Shown here: in pieces, positions 19,876 to 32,440 of the stretch
How positions within the stretch are numbered: position 1 is the first letter of the stretch
Layout: the number at the start of each line of letters is the position of its first letter
Source: Cristatella mucedo
Taxonomy: Eukaryota; Bryozoa; Phylactolaemata; Cristatellidae
Length of the DNA stretch: 64,000 bases
Assembly (NCBI GenBank): GCA_009760855.2
Contig: WPIO01000060.1
Location: 7,501-71,500 of the forward strand
Direction: 5' to 3'
Program-made: the position numbers and the translations under genes
Notes under the pieces: model-generated
Database searches by the model: none
Seen by the model: only the letters and a program-made list of their open reading frames with translations
Told to the model about the DNA's origin: nothing

Positions 19876-21100
19876 ATACCGTAGCTTAGTCAAGTCCTAA
19901 TACGTTGAAGCTGTTTGATCCAGAGCAAATTAGCACAATTAAACACTAGTTTGTAAGGCATGAATGGACATGACCCCATTATAAGCCAGACTGCTGGTAA
20001 GACAAGGAATGACACAAGAAGTGCACAAGCTAAACTTCTTCACAGTAACAATGGAGACACGTAAGCCATGATGTCTCGAATGTTCATATTACAGCAAGTG
20101 ACGGCTGACAGGTTCAAAGAGGTTGCAATAGCGCTGCCAAATAAGTAACGATGGCAGCTCGGCAGCCAATCATAATTAAACTTTGCATTCTGACAGTGGG
20201 CCGGGTTCTGCTGGACCACTTTAGAGGAAATTATTGAAAAACCAAAGGCTTTGAGCCCAGCGTTGAGTGTCCCAGTCTCGATTAGCTCAATCGCTCAGAA
20301 CCTACTACAGGCAATCCAGAGGTTAAAGGTCCTCCCCACTCGAGGCAAACGGCAAGTGTCATGGCAGACGGCCTTTGGCTGTTCTGAAAGGTGAAATTCC
20401 CGAAGCAGGTGTCACCTACTGCAGCAGAAGAGCCTTACTGTGGAGGGGTAGCTGTAACTTCGGGTAGCCGTTGACAATTGTGGAAAGCCTGAAGCAGGAA
20501 GTGCAAGCATCAAAGCCCAGTCTGCGAGCAGCTGCTGAAGCAGTTCATTGATAGCAATAATGTTGACCCAGGTTAGACCAGGAAGCCGACGTTTAAGATC
20601 TAGAAGCCCATGCTGCATAGGGCATCAGGACATGGAAAAGCATCATGATAGGAAGGGATCAAGGCTGAGAAAGGTCAGAAACTGAGCCAGCAGCAGCAGT
20701 ACCGTCAAACTGCCCAGACAACCGAAATCGATGCAGGGTTTCTCCAAAGCTGAATGGCACGAGAACCTCAAGCTTATGCCAGCCACTGCTATCAAAATGC
20801 AAGCCTGATGCTCTAAGTCAACTTAGCTAAAGATTACGTTGAAGACACCTAACACTAAAAACAGCTCTATTTACATAACCTAAAGAGTTATTCACTTCTC
20901 ATAACGTCGATAGGAAGGCTAAGTAAGAAACCGGGCAATCATGCAGTCAGTAGTTGCGGCACAATAAATAGCACCGACTATAGTCTCAATACTACCTCAC
21001 AATAGTGCAGAAAAACCAAACCATTTCGGCAAATTATGAAGGACATGAAATGGAAATGCAGCTACGACCTACATTTCGAGAACCAATTTGTAACTAAAGT
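19876..21100. other. DGCR8 5' intron region
   Basis: The acceptor just upstream of the DGCR8 ATG implies an upstream non-coding exon. This tract holds no recognised exon or repeat. Confidence 0.4.
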
Positions 21101-21800
21101 ATGAATGATAATAAGTGACAACAGGCAGCGCCACACTGCGTCTCGCGCACGCGCACATGCCACTCCGAGCGCCGCGGTAGTGCAGCTAACGCCGGGCGAC
21201 AACTATCGGGTGCAAGCATAAGTTTAGGGAGAGGCGGAGGCCGAAAGTCTGATGGCGACACGCTAAACACACGCGACCGTGCGCCCCTACGAAAAATAGG
21301 TCGATAACTGCTTGCAAAGTGCATTATATAGCAGTCTCCAAAAAACGAGACACAATAATGCTCTTTGCAATCTTGGTCTCTCGACGACTTGTGTTCGAGC
21401 CAGCACGGTGCAATCGCAGAAGGAACGCGCAACCGAAAAAGATTTATAGCTCCTAATCTGGGTTCGAGGACATGAAAGACGGATCGCGCAAGTAAATAAG
21501 TATAAAGCACAACGATTCTCGATGTTCTGGTCACACGTCTGTCCATACAGTTGCGGTGAATCGGAAATGGGTTCGCAGGCGCCAAAATGGATATGGTAAC
21601 GCAGCGGAACTAATTCACACTAAAGAATGCGCAGGATCTTACTATTGCTGGTCAGACGACTAGCTGAAATCCAATGTCAAAACGACGAACCGGCGTGCCG
21701 CCTGCTGAAGGGCAAACGCGCGTGGACTAGAGGCAGACCGGGCGCGAAAACGAGGCAAAAGCCTATTCAAATGTCGGGAGGAAGCAAATGAATGCATGCA
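21100..21800 (-). promoter_or_regulatory. Possible DGCR8 promoter/5' exon region
   Basis: Locally CpG-rich DNA upstream of DGCR8 with GGCGCCAAAATGG (21579-21590), which resembles E2F/YY1-type promoter motifs. No TATA box is seen. Placement rests only on base composition and position. Confidence 0.3.
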
Positions 21801-22499
21801 CAAATGTGAAGAAAAGTCCCACGTACTAGATGTTATCAAAAAAGAATCGGAGACTATAAAATTAAAATATTGTTAACGCTAAACTTGATTTAATGGTTGC
21901 TGGGTGATATCTACACCCTGAACCGCTAGAGACCGGGTTCAGATTGCCTACCCCTACGCAAGTCAGCAACTTACAGCAGAGCTCACAATTAGACCAAGCA
22001 TATTTAAAGTGCGTTTAAAAAGATTTAATTGATTTACAGTGCTATACAAAGCGGTCTCCTAAGAATTCAGACCTCGATAGTGTCCTTCCTAGCTCTGTGT
22101 AGTTCGACTGTATGCAGGCTCCTCTGACCAGCCGCGCGGGTGAACAGCTGTTAGGGGGATTATCGAGAGGGGGAGGTGCACAGCTGTGGTCCGCCTGTGA
22201 TGTGGCGTGGACACAGGCCGGTAACCTGCTGGTGAACAGGTGGTGGATTCACCATCAGGGTCGGCCGGCTCACAGTTGTGGTCCTCCTAGATGAATCATC
22301 TGGGTCGACCTGGGGACCGGAGCAGTCGAGTCGAGAGACTCGAGTGGGAGAAGGGGGCGAAGGGAGCCATGCGTCCTTCGGCTCCGTGCTGCGTGCAATA
22401 ACCTGCCGGCTTTGTTCATCGGCTGGCTCTCTGCTGTGCGAGCCAAACGACTCTCTGATTTCTGCCGCGTTCGATACTATTTCAGTTGATTCCGCTTAT

Positions 22500-22660
22500 G
22501 AGAAAACGCTAGGGCGACATATAGAGATTCTTATATGCGGAGTATTCCCATATGCGGAGTGAGACTGATATTGAATGAAAATCTGGGATGCACAATTGCT
22601 ATTCCTATAAGCGAAGTAATCCTACATCCGATATAATTTTATGCGGAGTCCACTGTACTA
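22500..22660. mobile_element. Possible pogo-like element end
   Basis: The motif 'tatgcggagt' occurs three times (about 22533, 22550 and 22640), the last in TATGCGGAGTCCACTG. Read in reverse, CAGTGGACTCCGCATA has the form of pogo/Tigger terminal repeats. The mate end was not found. Confidence 0.35.
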
Positions 22661-22719
22661 CAGTGCTTAGGTCCAATCTCAATGTGAGATATCAGAGCAG
22701 TGATGTCAATGAGAACATT

Positions 22720-22810
22720 ATGGGGTACTCAAGGGATCTCAGCTGTTTGCATTCGTGTTCGCCATTGATACTCTCCCTCTATCCGATGCGATTGCCAAGC
22801 ACAATATGTA
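22720..22810 (+). repeat. Duplicated LINE-B RT segment
   Basis: 'ggggtactcaagggatctc' to 'gattgccaagcacaat' repeats the motif-B stretch found again at 23130-23215. A separate short fragment upstream of the main copy. Confidence 0.7.
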
Positions 22811-22849
22811 GCCATACGTCTGCCGTTACTATCGAAGACACTGGAACGA

Positions 22850-24290
22850 GTCGTGGTCTGGTTTTAGAGCTAATCCTTCCCTAGAGTCAGCATTGCATCG
22901 GGTGTATAACGACCTACTTAGGAATGCAGACTTAGGTAGAGTATCTCTGCTTGTTTTGCTCGATCTTTCGGCAGCTTTTGATACTATCAATCACCAACTC
23001 CTTCTTGAGTGCCTTTCATCTCACCTGGGCATCACTGGCACTGCTCTACAATGGTCCAGATTATACATGAGTGGGAGACTCCTGAGTATTGACGTGAATG
23101 GACAAAGATCATCCGAGGAGCCTCTGAAATATGGGGTACCTCAGGGCTCTTTGCTCGGTCCTGTTCTTTTCACGGTTTATACTCTCCCTCTTGCCGATGT
23201 GATTGCCAAGCACAATCTAGGCTTTCACTTCTATGCAGATGACATTAACTCGTACCTTGGCTTTGATCTCCCTCAGCCTTTGAGCACCTCGAATTCTCTC
23301 AACTCCCTTGCTGCACGTATTGATGACATCCGAACATGGATGGCAGCAAACTTTCTGAAATTGAATGATGATAAAACCAACTTACTAGTTTGAGAAACCA
23401 AGCGTCATTCAGAAATTGGAAAGGTTAATGCTAAAAATCAGCTCTGCCAGCACATGTTCTGTTTAATCTGCACGAAATCTAGGTTCCTTTTATTAGACGA
23501 CCACATCAGCCAACATATATCAGTCAAGTCTGCCTACTTTTAGCTACATAACATTGCTAAAAAATCGGGATTGTTTAGACATGGATAACATATCTAAATC
23601 AGTAGATACATTTGAGACACCCAGTCTCGACTTAAGTAACTCATTGCTTGCTGGCGTACCGGTATGTGCAATCAGGCGCTTACAGATGGTGCAAAACTCT
23701 GCAGCTAGGCTTGTCTGTCGTGAGCGTCGCAGTCATCGCACCACTTCTCGCTGACCTTCACTGGCTCTCAGTCAAGCAACGCATCGATTCAAGGTTTTGT
23801 CACTCAGTTTTAGGTCACTTCATTCATTTGCTCGAGCCTACCTATCAGATCTAGTGTCCCACCAGACTAAGCATCGTACTACCAGCTTTTCGGAATCCAA
23901 GTGTTTACCTATGCCTGTTAGAAACCTCAAATCCTTTGGAGACCGTGCCTTTAATGCGTATGCACCCAAAGCTTGTCACTCCCGACTTTCCTCACATCTC
24001 CTGGCTTGACCTCATTTAAAAATTAACTAAAACGCACTTATAATATCATGTAGTGGTTCCGTGCGATTCGACCTTTATGTGCGTATGGGTGCTGACACTG
24101 TACATGCTGCCACTAACCAAACTTGCAAGCTGACCCTGTGCATGTCATCCCTAACCGCGTTATTCTTGTCGTTTATTGAGCACGCTACCACTAACCCTAC
24201 GATCATGCTTCCTTTGCTGCAAATGTAAATCGCCTAGAAAGAGATTGATTTCTCAGAGGGCGCTATATCAAATGTATTATTATTATTAGC
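22850..24290 (+). repeat. LINE-B copy with recognisable reverse transcriptase
   Basis: Best RT of this family in the window: motif A VLLDLSAAFDTINHQ, motif B YGVPQGSLLGPVLF, motif C FHFYADDINSYL (the YADD box), then the thumb/C-terminal region in broken frames (stop at 23391-23393) and a 3' UTR with ATT-repeat tail at 24275-24290. 5'-truncated, so the endonuclease is absent. The YADD and FDTI motifs place it in the L2/CR1-like group of non-LTR elements. Confidence 0.92.
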
Positions 24291-24659
24291 ACTGTACAGT
24301 CGTCGTAGCTGGCATGAGCGCTAATAAAGTCAAATAGGATGACTGGCCTTTCGCCACCAAAAGTAGAACTGACGTTTCGTTTAACTACAGCTTCGGGTTT
24401 GGCCCTCACCCTGGGCGGCTAACGGGTAGCTGCCGATGCTGCACAGGACATATAGCCAGCCTATAGCCAGGCCTATAGCCAGCTAGACCGCAGATAAACA
24501 GCCTCAAAGAACGCTTCTGCGAGGTAATTCCGGGCCTACCTCCGGTGGCAAGAAACGCAATCGACGTCAGCGGCAACAGGGAGGCATCTCTCCGCCCCTA
24601 CGCCGGATGCAGCCAGCGAACAGGGACTGGTGTCGAGTAGAAAGCCACCCCCTCTGGCG

Positions 24660-25460
24660 AAAAAAGGCGTTTTAGCCAGGCCCACCACGCATACATAAAG
24701 CGCGCGGTGAAGTATTCACTTCGCTCTTCGCTACGACGACACGCCACTCGCAGACACTCGCTCCCGGCGGGCAAGGCGGGAGCGCGCGCGCTTGCACGCG
24801 CATCCGCTCGCGAGAACCCTCGCGAGAACGCGTCAAGAACACGTCGAGTTAAAGGTCATGCGGCCGCGTCCTCCACCAGCCCCGAGCAAAATGGAGCGCA
24901 TGCGCAGCTATAACTGTAGGTACGCCCACATAACTACCTGGGAACGTTCTTACAGTCGCGCTGGCTTACTCAGTGCAACACTTCGTTACGACTCGAGAGG
25001 AGCAACGCGAAGCAAGAACACGAGCCCGCAGTCGTCATCCCCCTCGCCCACCGAGGCCCCCCGAATGCGAGCGCATCAGCCTCTGGCCAGTACTTTAAAT
25101 GCGGCCTCGGCGCGCGCGTCAGCACCAGGCTCTCGCGGCTGTACTCGCAGGGCTTTTTCTCCCGCGTTTCAAAGAGGACGTAAGACTATTCCGAGCAACG
25201 CGAGTCTCAAAAAGTAAGCAAGCGCTAGCGCAGCGTTCGGACGACGACCGCGGGCGCCCGCTTCTTCTAGGACCGCTCGCACTGACGGCAGACGCGCAGA
25301 GCCTTACCGGTACGTTGAGAAACTGCCACTTAGCGACTCGAGCAGCAACTAGAGGGCACCGCACTTCAAGCTCCACTCGACAGAGGAACGCGCTTTGGGT
25401 AAGGGCGCTTTAAAACGCCTACCCGGCTTCCGCCGCGGTAATAATCCGCAAGCACCAGAG
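24660..25460. promoter_or_regulatory. CpG-rich island, possible promoter or 5' exon
   Basis: About 800 bp of markedly CpG-rich sequence in a repeat-rich neighbourhood, with a TATA-like CATACATAAAG at 24690-24700. Overlapping arginine-rich frames occur on the plus strand (24707-25413) but with no recognisable domain; such frames are expected in GC-rich DNA. No gene is assigned. Confidence 0.4.
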
Positions 25461-25526
25461 CCCGGATTATTAGTTTACAGCTACGATTTTATTGAAGCGG
25501 ATGGCTTTATATCGCCTTTATTATTA

Positions 25527-25567
25527 AATATAGAAGTAGAATAATATAGAAGTATAATATAGAAGTA
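25527..25567. repeat. Short tandem 'atatagaagta' repeat
   Basis: About three to four imperfect copies of an 11-14 bp AT-rich unit. Confidence 0.7.
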
Positions 25568-26661
25568 GGCCTGTGAAGGCCCAACGGTATCTTTCATTTG
25601 CGAAGGAAACCGACGCATGCAAACCCGCTGAGGTTCATAATCGTGTCGAGTTCTACCGAAAGCGCTAATGCACAACATCCCACCACAGCTCAAATTATGC
25701 AATAGGATTTCCGAACGGAATTACAGTAGAACCATGTTGCACCTCAGTGGATGCATAGTCTATAAGCTTAAACATATTCAAATCCAACTCTTCTACCGGG
25801 CGTATACAGAGTCTCCTGTAACGCATATTTGCTCACTTTTTTGGCAGGGATACAAACCGAGAGGGAGTGACGTGGTTAGCTCCGAGCGCGTCTTCATTCA
25901 TTTTCTAGCGACAGTCACTTTTTCCAGGTGGAATGAACGAATGAACCGAGTTCAGGACGGAAGAAAGAAGCACTTGAAATTAAAAGCGCCCGACGATTTA
26001 GCCAGTGTGCTCAATCAAAAGTCACAAAGTTATAGTAAAATGTTACGGATTGGATCTGCGAATGCAAGCTACGAGCGCAGCATTGCAAATGAGAGAGACA
26101 GCAGTCACCAACCACTAAAGTGTGACCGCTCATCTTATTCGGAACCACGATTGGGTCATTACCCGACGCGCTAGAGAGCGGCATTAGGCGAATCGAAGCG
26201 CTGTGCGGACCTTTACCTGACTTCTTAGTAATACCTTCGGTTTTTCCGCCGATATTCTCGCTGTGACTGTTCAGGAGCTGCCCTCGGATATGCCTCTCAA
26301 AACAGGACCCGCTTAGCGTAAAGTGAGATGTCGCCATTAGTCAATAACTACCCGCGGGCCTTCTTCAGCGGATCTGCAAGAACCTTCCTGAATACTGCCG
26401 TTGCCCTATCAACCTCTCGGCTATCTGTCGACGACCCGTAAATTTAAAGCGCTGTTTAGCACTCGTCGTGTTAATAGCTCACTCGCCGTGCCTCAGCATG
26501 CTGTGAAAGTCGATTGTCGACTAAGGTTCCGTTTAAATTCGCATTCGCGGCGTCGGCCGTGCCGGCAACATTCGGCCTAGTATGCAAGCCACTTAATTGG
26601 CGTCACGCATTTAATGCTTTGCGTGAGAGCATTAAACAGCTAGTAAATGAACCATCTACAC

Positions 26662-26862
26662 TAGCGGTTCTCAATCTGTGTGTCGCGACCCCTTTTGGGG
26701 GGGGGGTCGAACGACCCTTTCACAGGGGTCTCCTAAGGCTATCGGAAAACACGCATTTCCACATTTCGCATATTACATATACAATTTTATGTTTGGGGGT
26801 CGTCACACAACATGAGGAACTGTGTTAAAGGGTCGCGGCATTAGGAAGGTTGAGAACCACTG
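26662..26862. mobile_element. SPIN-like hAT MITE with 8-bp target duplication
   Basis: 201 bp. Left end TAGCGGTTCTCAATCTGTG and right end GGTTGAGAACCACTG form the SPIN-type imperfect inverted repeats. Internal stretches 'gggtcgaacgaccctttcac' and 'aaagggtcgcggcattagg' match the SPIN subterminal regions as I recall them. Flanks ATCTACAC (26654-26661) and ATTTACAC (26863-26870) form an 8-bp target-site duplication with one mismatch, as expected for hAT. Non-autonomous, with no transposase. Confidence 0.93.
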
Positions 26863-28401
26863 ATTTACACGGATCAGAAGTCGCAATCGGCCGGTAAATG
26901 CTCAACCTACTCGCTGCAGCCCCACTAATTCTAGTCGGCCGCCCGCAGGCATAGGAAAGTCTCTTAAATTCCGCTTGTTAAATGCTCGCTCGATAAAAAT
27001 CAAGGGGCTACTTATCCGCCATCAGGCTGTCCAGGAGAAGCTAGATGCATTTCTGCTGACCGAGACGAGAATAACGCCTTGCTCTGGTGACTGTGTATCT
27101 GAGACCGCATCACACGGATGATCATTCTTTCAGTCTTTGCGGTCTGACAATGTGGGTGTCGGGGTATCTGTAATTGTTTGCGAATCGCTTGGCTATAAGA
27201 CCAGCGGTTTCAGGCCTGGTCCATCACTTGAATCCGTTACTATCAGGTCCCCATCAAAGACCGCGCCTCTCGCGGTTGTGATGTACCAATCTCCTTCTGG
27301 CTGTCTAACCTTATTTTCGGAAGAGTTTTCTTGAGTTCCTCGCTAAAATATGTCCTTGCGACAGGCCGTAATTGATTGCAGGAGACTTGATAGTTCACGT
27401 TGACAAACCTAGCAACAGCCAGGACTGCTCATTTCTCGACTGTCTTGAGAGCTTTGGTTTGGTCCAACACGTTTAACATACTAATCATACCAATAGCCAT
27501 ATCCTGGAACTCGCTATCATTAAGGATATGGGTTGCACTGACCTTGTTGAGTGCCCGCTGACCACTACGGATCATTGCTCAGTCTTTTTTATTGTTCCTG
27601 TTCCGTTATACGTGCAGGTTAACATTGAGTTTGCCAAACGACGCAGCTTAAAAAAGCATTGAGTTGGAGACTTTTGAAATCTGTCTGCGAAGCAGGTCTT
27701 CATGATCTGCACCCAGAATCGACCGGCAACCTCGATACCCTAACTGAAAACGGGGACATGAAGCTTGGAGTGCCCTTGGCGAGCGTTCTCCCATACATTC
27801 TGTTCGTGTAAAAAGTTGCAGAGATTTCTTTTAATTTACCAAAGAAATCTTTAAAAGATGCGCCATTCTATGCGCAGGCCTGAACGCCGCTTTAATTAGA
27901 CTGGGTATTATGTCGATCTAGCCAATTTTTTATAACTTCTTGCGAGTCTACACCAGGAAGCTTAGAAAATTCAGGGCCTCTTTTTTCACTCGAAAACTGA
28001 AGTCCTGCCAGTCAGACCCAAAACATTTTTTAAGACAGTGAACAATTTTCTTGCCAATTCTGATAGATCTCACTCTCCAGATATTAATGGCTCGGCCGAA
28101 AAGTTTTCAGCCTCTTCACTGAAAAGATTGGGCATGTCCGTGCCGCCACAAAGCCCCCCCCCCCGACTAAAGCAATTGTCAAATCACAACCTGTGACCTT
28201 CCTTATGAAATTCTCTGGTGTTTCTACATTCGATGTGGCTACCTTAATAAAGTCTATTAAGAAGAGCTCGTCTCCTAAAGACCATATATCATACCCTCTG
28301 TGATATTCACTGGAAGAAAAACCTGGCCCAGCAATAAATAAGATTTTTACCGCTTCTCTGGAAAGGGGTTTGCACCAAAGTCCTTCCAATCAGCCATCGT
28401 T

Positions 28402-28560
28402 AGACAACAATAATAATACACTTAATAAATCGCCCTAAGAGAACTCAATCTCTTTCTAGGCGCTTTACATTTGCTGCAAAGGGAAACGCGATTGAACGGT
28501 GAGCAATATCATGCTTGATAAACAACATGAATAACATGGTTAAACAATTAGACCAATTCA
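28402..28560 (-). repeat. LINE-B 3' tail inserted in LINE-A
   Basis: Starts with a TAA-repeat and 'cgccctaagagaactcaatctctttctaggcgctttacatttgctgc', the LINE-B tail in reverse. LINE-A sequence resumes right after it at 28560 (ANYRPVSLLPFLSK-like). Confidence 0.9.
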
Positions 28561-30394
28561 GACGTCCTAGCAAACTATCACCTAGTTTACCTTCTTCCTT
28601 TTCTGTCAAAGGTTCTTGATAAGTTGTCGCTAAGCAGCTTGTAGCACACATTAAAAAGAATTGTAGAAAAAATTTCAGTCAGGATTCAAAGACACTCGTA
28701 AGAAACTGCTCTTCTTCGTGTAACTGACGTAGTACTACGGAGTAACGGTGACGGAAATGTCACTGCAGTGGCCTGCTCAATCTGTGAGCTGCGCTTGCCG
28801 CTATTGATTGTGACATTCCACTGCAGGCGCGATGAGAACAATCATCGGACTGGCAGAGAGGGCACTGGCACTTGTTCGAATCGTACTCGCCCGATCGTGT
28901 TCGATCCGTATCGTGCGGTAGTCAAGTCTCATCCACCTGACCAATCACCTGTGGAGTTCAACGAGGATCCGCCTTCAGTTCTTGGCTGTTTTCTCCATTT
29001 GTTCCGAACCTCTGGGAAAAGTGATTGGGGCCCATGGAATCGGCCATTACTTGTATGCTGACACTATTCATCTGTATATTTCATTAAATCCGAGGGAATC
29101 GGAGGCAGCGACTGATAAACTGAATGGTTGAATTGCAGACAACAGATGTTGAATGTCGGAAAATTTCCTCCAACTTGACGACGGTAAAACGTAGCTGCTA
29201 CTCATAGGACATCCCAAGCGTGTAGCTGGACTAGAAGACTTGGCTTTTGAAATAGGCGATTTCGTTCTCTAACTGTCACCGCGTTCTCGGAATTTAATCG
29301 TCGTCTTTGATAGCAGCCTAAATTGCGAAAGTTTCGTAAGGGAGACTGCCTCAACGGCTAGCCATCACGGTGGATCCCCATTGGGGGCTGTCTACCGCAG
29401 TGGGTTGCAAACAGTTTTAACTAGCTCCTTAGTTCTCTCTCGGCTAGATTATCGTCATTCCCTTTTGGCTAAGCTACTAAAAAAAGCCTCTGGGCACTGC
29501 AGCTGGCAATGAGTATGGCTGCAAGGCTACTTTACAAATCCCAGAGGTTTGACTATGTGTCTCCTCTGCTGAAAAAGCTTGGATGGCTGCCAGTTGACCA
29601 CCGGATGCAGCGCAAAGTCTTTACGCTGACCCACAGGGCCCGCCGCGACTTGGCTTCTTCATACCTAACTGAACTGCTGCACCAGATTCTGCATCCTCGT
29701 GCCCTCAGGTCCTTTATGGACAACAAACTTGCTGTTCCATTCTTACGCTTAAAGACCTATTTTCGACAGAAGCTTTTGGTCTGCAAATCTAGACTGTGGA
29801 AATCACTTCCACAGTGCTTATGCAACGACACCTGCTCTCCTGCTGCCGAATACGGCACATCCTTTCCAAACGTCCTGAGCTGCTACTTCCATACTACTCA
29901 CTACCCAAACTGCCCTGCTGACTCAGCCGTGCTTCTTATTTTCTCTATTTTCGTGAGGTGAAGTCTGTTGGCCACCAAGTGCACACTGAAAGCCGCTTAG
30001 GCTTTCGGTATGCACCATAGAAAACTCTCCAGAATAACACCCACATAGTCTTTGTAGAGTTACAGACAGAGATACGTTGCATTACATTAGCGAAAGTGGC
30101 GTTGTAGTAAGTTTTCTGTTGCAGAAGCAGTGTGCGGTGAAAGCAGCGTTGATTATTACTCATTATACAGCGGTCAACTACCTCATTACTTCTTTATATC
30201 CAAATATCCAGCATACCACAGTTAAATTTTAGCAGCACATGCCTACTATATACGACTATATCCAATTCATTTTCCGTTTTCTTTTTGGCGTCTAGAGCTT
30301 TAATTTGGTGAAGGCCACTGCAGCGGTTTGATTTGCTCTCTGCTGGCCTGATCCGGCAGCCGGAATGAGTCCTGAGCCCTCTACCTAAGACGAT

Positions 30395-30455
30395 AATCAT
30401 ATAAATAAATTTGGATAGCGCCCTAAGATAACTAAATCTCTTTCTAGGCACTCAG
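30395..30455 (-). repeat. SINE-1/LINE-B tail remnant
   Basis: 'ggatagcgccctaagataactaaatctctttctaggcact' is the shared 3' tail in reverse; no head is present. Confidence 0.65.
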
Positions 30456-31430
30456 ATGCCTATTTTTAAGGGGAATCTTCAGAAAATAGTAAGGCTTGAA
30501 GAGCTATCACCCAAATACTTGGGATTTATGCTCTCAGATTTAATAATCATTCACTTATAATGAGAGCTTTATAATGAGAACTAATCGCTGTGCAGTCTTG
30601 CCAACAATGATCATCGTTCGATGTAACTACAGCTGCAATGTCAACGATGTCGTTGGAGGGTGTGAGGGCCCGCCTGGCTTATCCACCGAGCTTTTCCGGT
30701 CGAGACAGCGGACCCGCTTGCAGCGGCTGCTTGCAGGCCAGCGTGCTGGCCGTGCGGGCCGGTTCCGCGTCTCCGTAATAAACTGCATTTGCCTGAGCCG
30801 TCTTGATCTGTGCGCGACTGCCCGAACAAACATAACAGAGGGTCACAGTCAGTCTGTGGCCGAATCACGAAACACAGCAGTCTAGAAAATTAAAAAATTC
30901 AATACTATGCTCTACAAGAATGCATAAACCCGTCAAAAGATGCAGAACACTTTGCTGAACATTTGTTCAAGTTAAAAATCCAAAGAGTGTTTGACCTAAT
31001 AAAGCATGATTTTAGAAAATAAAGTTTAAGGATGCTTTTATCCCAAAAATCAGAAATAAACAGTCCGCGATGTAACTGCAGAGCTGAACTCACATTTTAA
31101 ATTTCACGTTGATCCTTGTAATGTTAGTCGAGTAATGAAACTTACAATGCATACAAAGGATACTGTTTGGAAGTCTCTCAAGGATACACATCAAAAAGCT
31201 ATGAGCAGGATTCCTGATGTGCTACGGTTCAACAAATTCGAGCACAAGTCTCAAATGATGCAGAGATTTGTTTGTAGATACTGTCCAGTCTAGATGGTTT
31301 GCCTGTTGTTTTTTCCTTTTAAGTACATTGTAAAAAACTTGATCTAATTTGTAACACGTTTGCCTTTTGAAAGGTACTCTATACAAAAATAATCTTTTTC
31401 GAAAAAGCGAACATTTCTGATTATTCACGG
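30456..31430. other. Tract with no assigned feature
   Basis: Short frames only, e.g. 30574-30885, with no domain signature. No recognised repeat. Confidence 0.4.
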
Positions 31431-31735
31431 TTAACTGTCCGTCAAGTCAGGGGCTGTCGCGACGTCAGTCGGAAGTGAGTTCCAAGCTTTGGGAGTACAC
31501 GAAGAAAAGGCATAAGTATTCAGAATCAAGAACATGGTGGGACCTAATAGCGAGCAACATGTTCTTTTGTTCATTTGGCGGTTGATAGGGAGCCGGTGCA
31601 GGTCGATGAGAAAGAGTAACGTATCACTTTCGACGTCTACGACAGATAAACATGGCTGCATAATTTTGTACCAAATATAAGCCTCTTATTGCACTGATGG
31701 GAAGACCCGCGAGTGATGAGTTCTAGTAGTCAGGG
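31431..31735 (-). repeat. LINE-B internal fragment
   Basis: Minus strand reads LIDLHRLPINRQMNKRT and FSSCTPKAWNSLPTDVATAPDL, the C-terminal region of the LINE-B ORF (compare LHWLPVKQRIDF and SSYAPKAWNSLPTCI). Confidence 0.85.
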
Positions 31736-32287
31736 ACGGAACATCGAGAATGCAACGATTTGGTGTCAGTCTAAACAGGCCTGCAATTTTGGACATTGTG
31801 CAGTAGCTAAAAGTATGGCTTATTTGACTTTCAAGCTAATGTGGTCATCAGTAAAAGGTTCCTTTGGTACACAGATTTATTTCGGATGCTAGAGATATAG
31901 GAGATACACTAGCCACACCCATTTTAAGACTCGGCCTTTCCAATAACTGTAGAACACAAGGTTCGCCCATAACTGGAGAGTTGGTTTTCCGGTCTTAGCC
32001 TCTCCGGTATAATGCATTGATTTGCATCTCCATACTCTCATAGTCGCTGCTCATTTGTTATTTCCAGCGGTCTTGGCGTAGGTGCGAACCATGTAGTTGG
32101 TTCGAGCCGTGAGGCGGGATTTATTTATTGAACACGGCAATCGGAAATCAAAGCCGGTAGGCTCTTTTGCAACTATATAAATAAGGACGTTGAATCGGCT
32201 ATGATTTTTCCTCGGGCTGTAAGCCAATGAGAATGAAATCAATGGGTTCACTCGTAGCTTATCCAGACTGCTAAAAAAATCTTACCT

Positions 32288-32440
32288 GATATATTATTCA
32301 TTTGTATAGCGGTTAGAAGAGCCTTAGCTGCTATCACCACCGCTTGCAGTTGGGAATAAGGGATCGCTCAATCGCAGAACTCGAACCCACGGCCTCGGTC
32401 GTGACAGCGAGCATCTTACTTTCTGGGTTACCATGGCCGA
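32288..32440 (-). repeat. SINE-2 copy
   Basis: In its own direction: tRNA-like head, B-box GGCCGTGGGTTCGAGTTC, and the hallmark 'gcaagcggtggtgatagc' body before the tail. Confidence 0.8.

Larger units (their letters stand above)
26273..30097 (+). repeat. Old, full-length-like LINE-A copy, broken by later insertions
   Basis: Begins by matching the 5' part of the 40.5 kb LINE ('gagctgccctcggatatgc', then the GATGTCGCCATTAGTC box). It continues through the endonuclease (LKFRLLNARSIKIKGLLI, KLDAFLLTET), linker, decayed RT and C-terminal domain (29509-29961, with HRARRDLASSYLTELLHQ) to the tail at 30097. Many stops and frameshifts. Interrupted by the SPIN-like MITE at 26662-26862 and a LINE-B tail at 28402-28560. 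Confidence 0.9.

Noticed and set aside
21094-21585. 163-codon minus-strand frame upstream of DGCR8
   Set aside because: Starts at TTG, has no recognisable domain, and lies in the probable promoter region.
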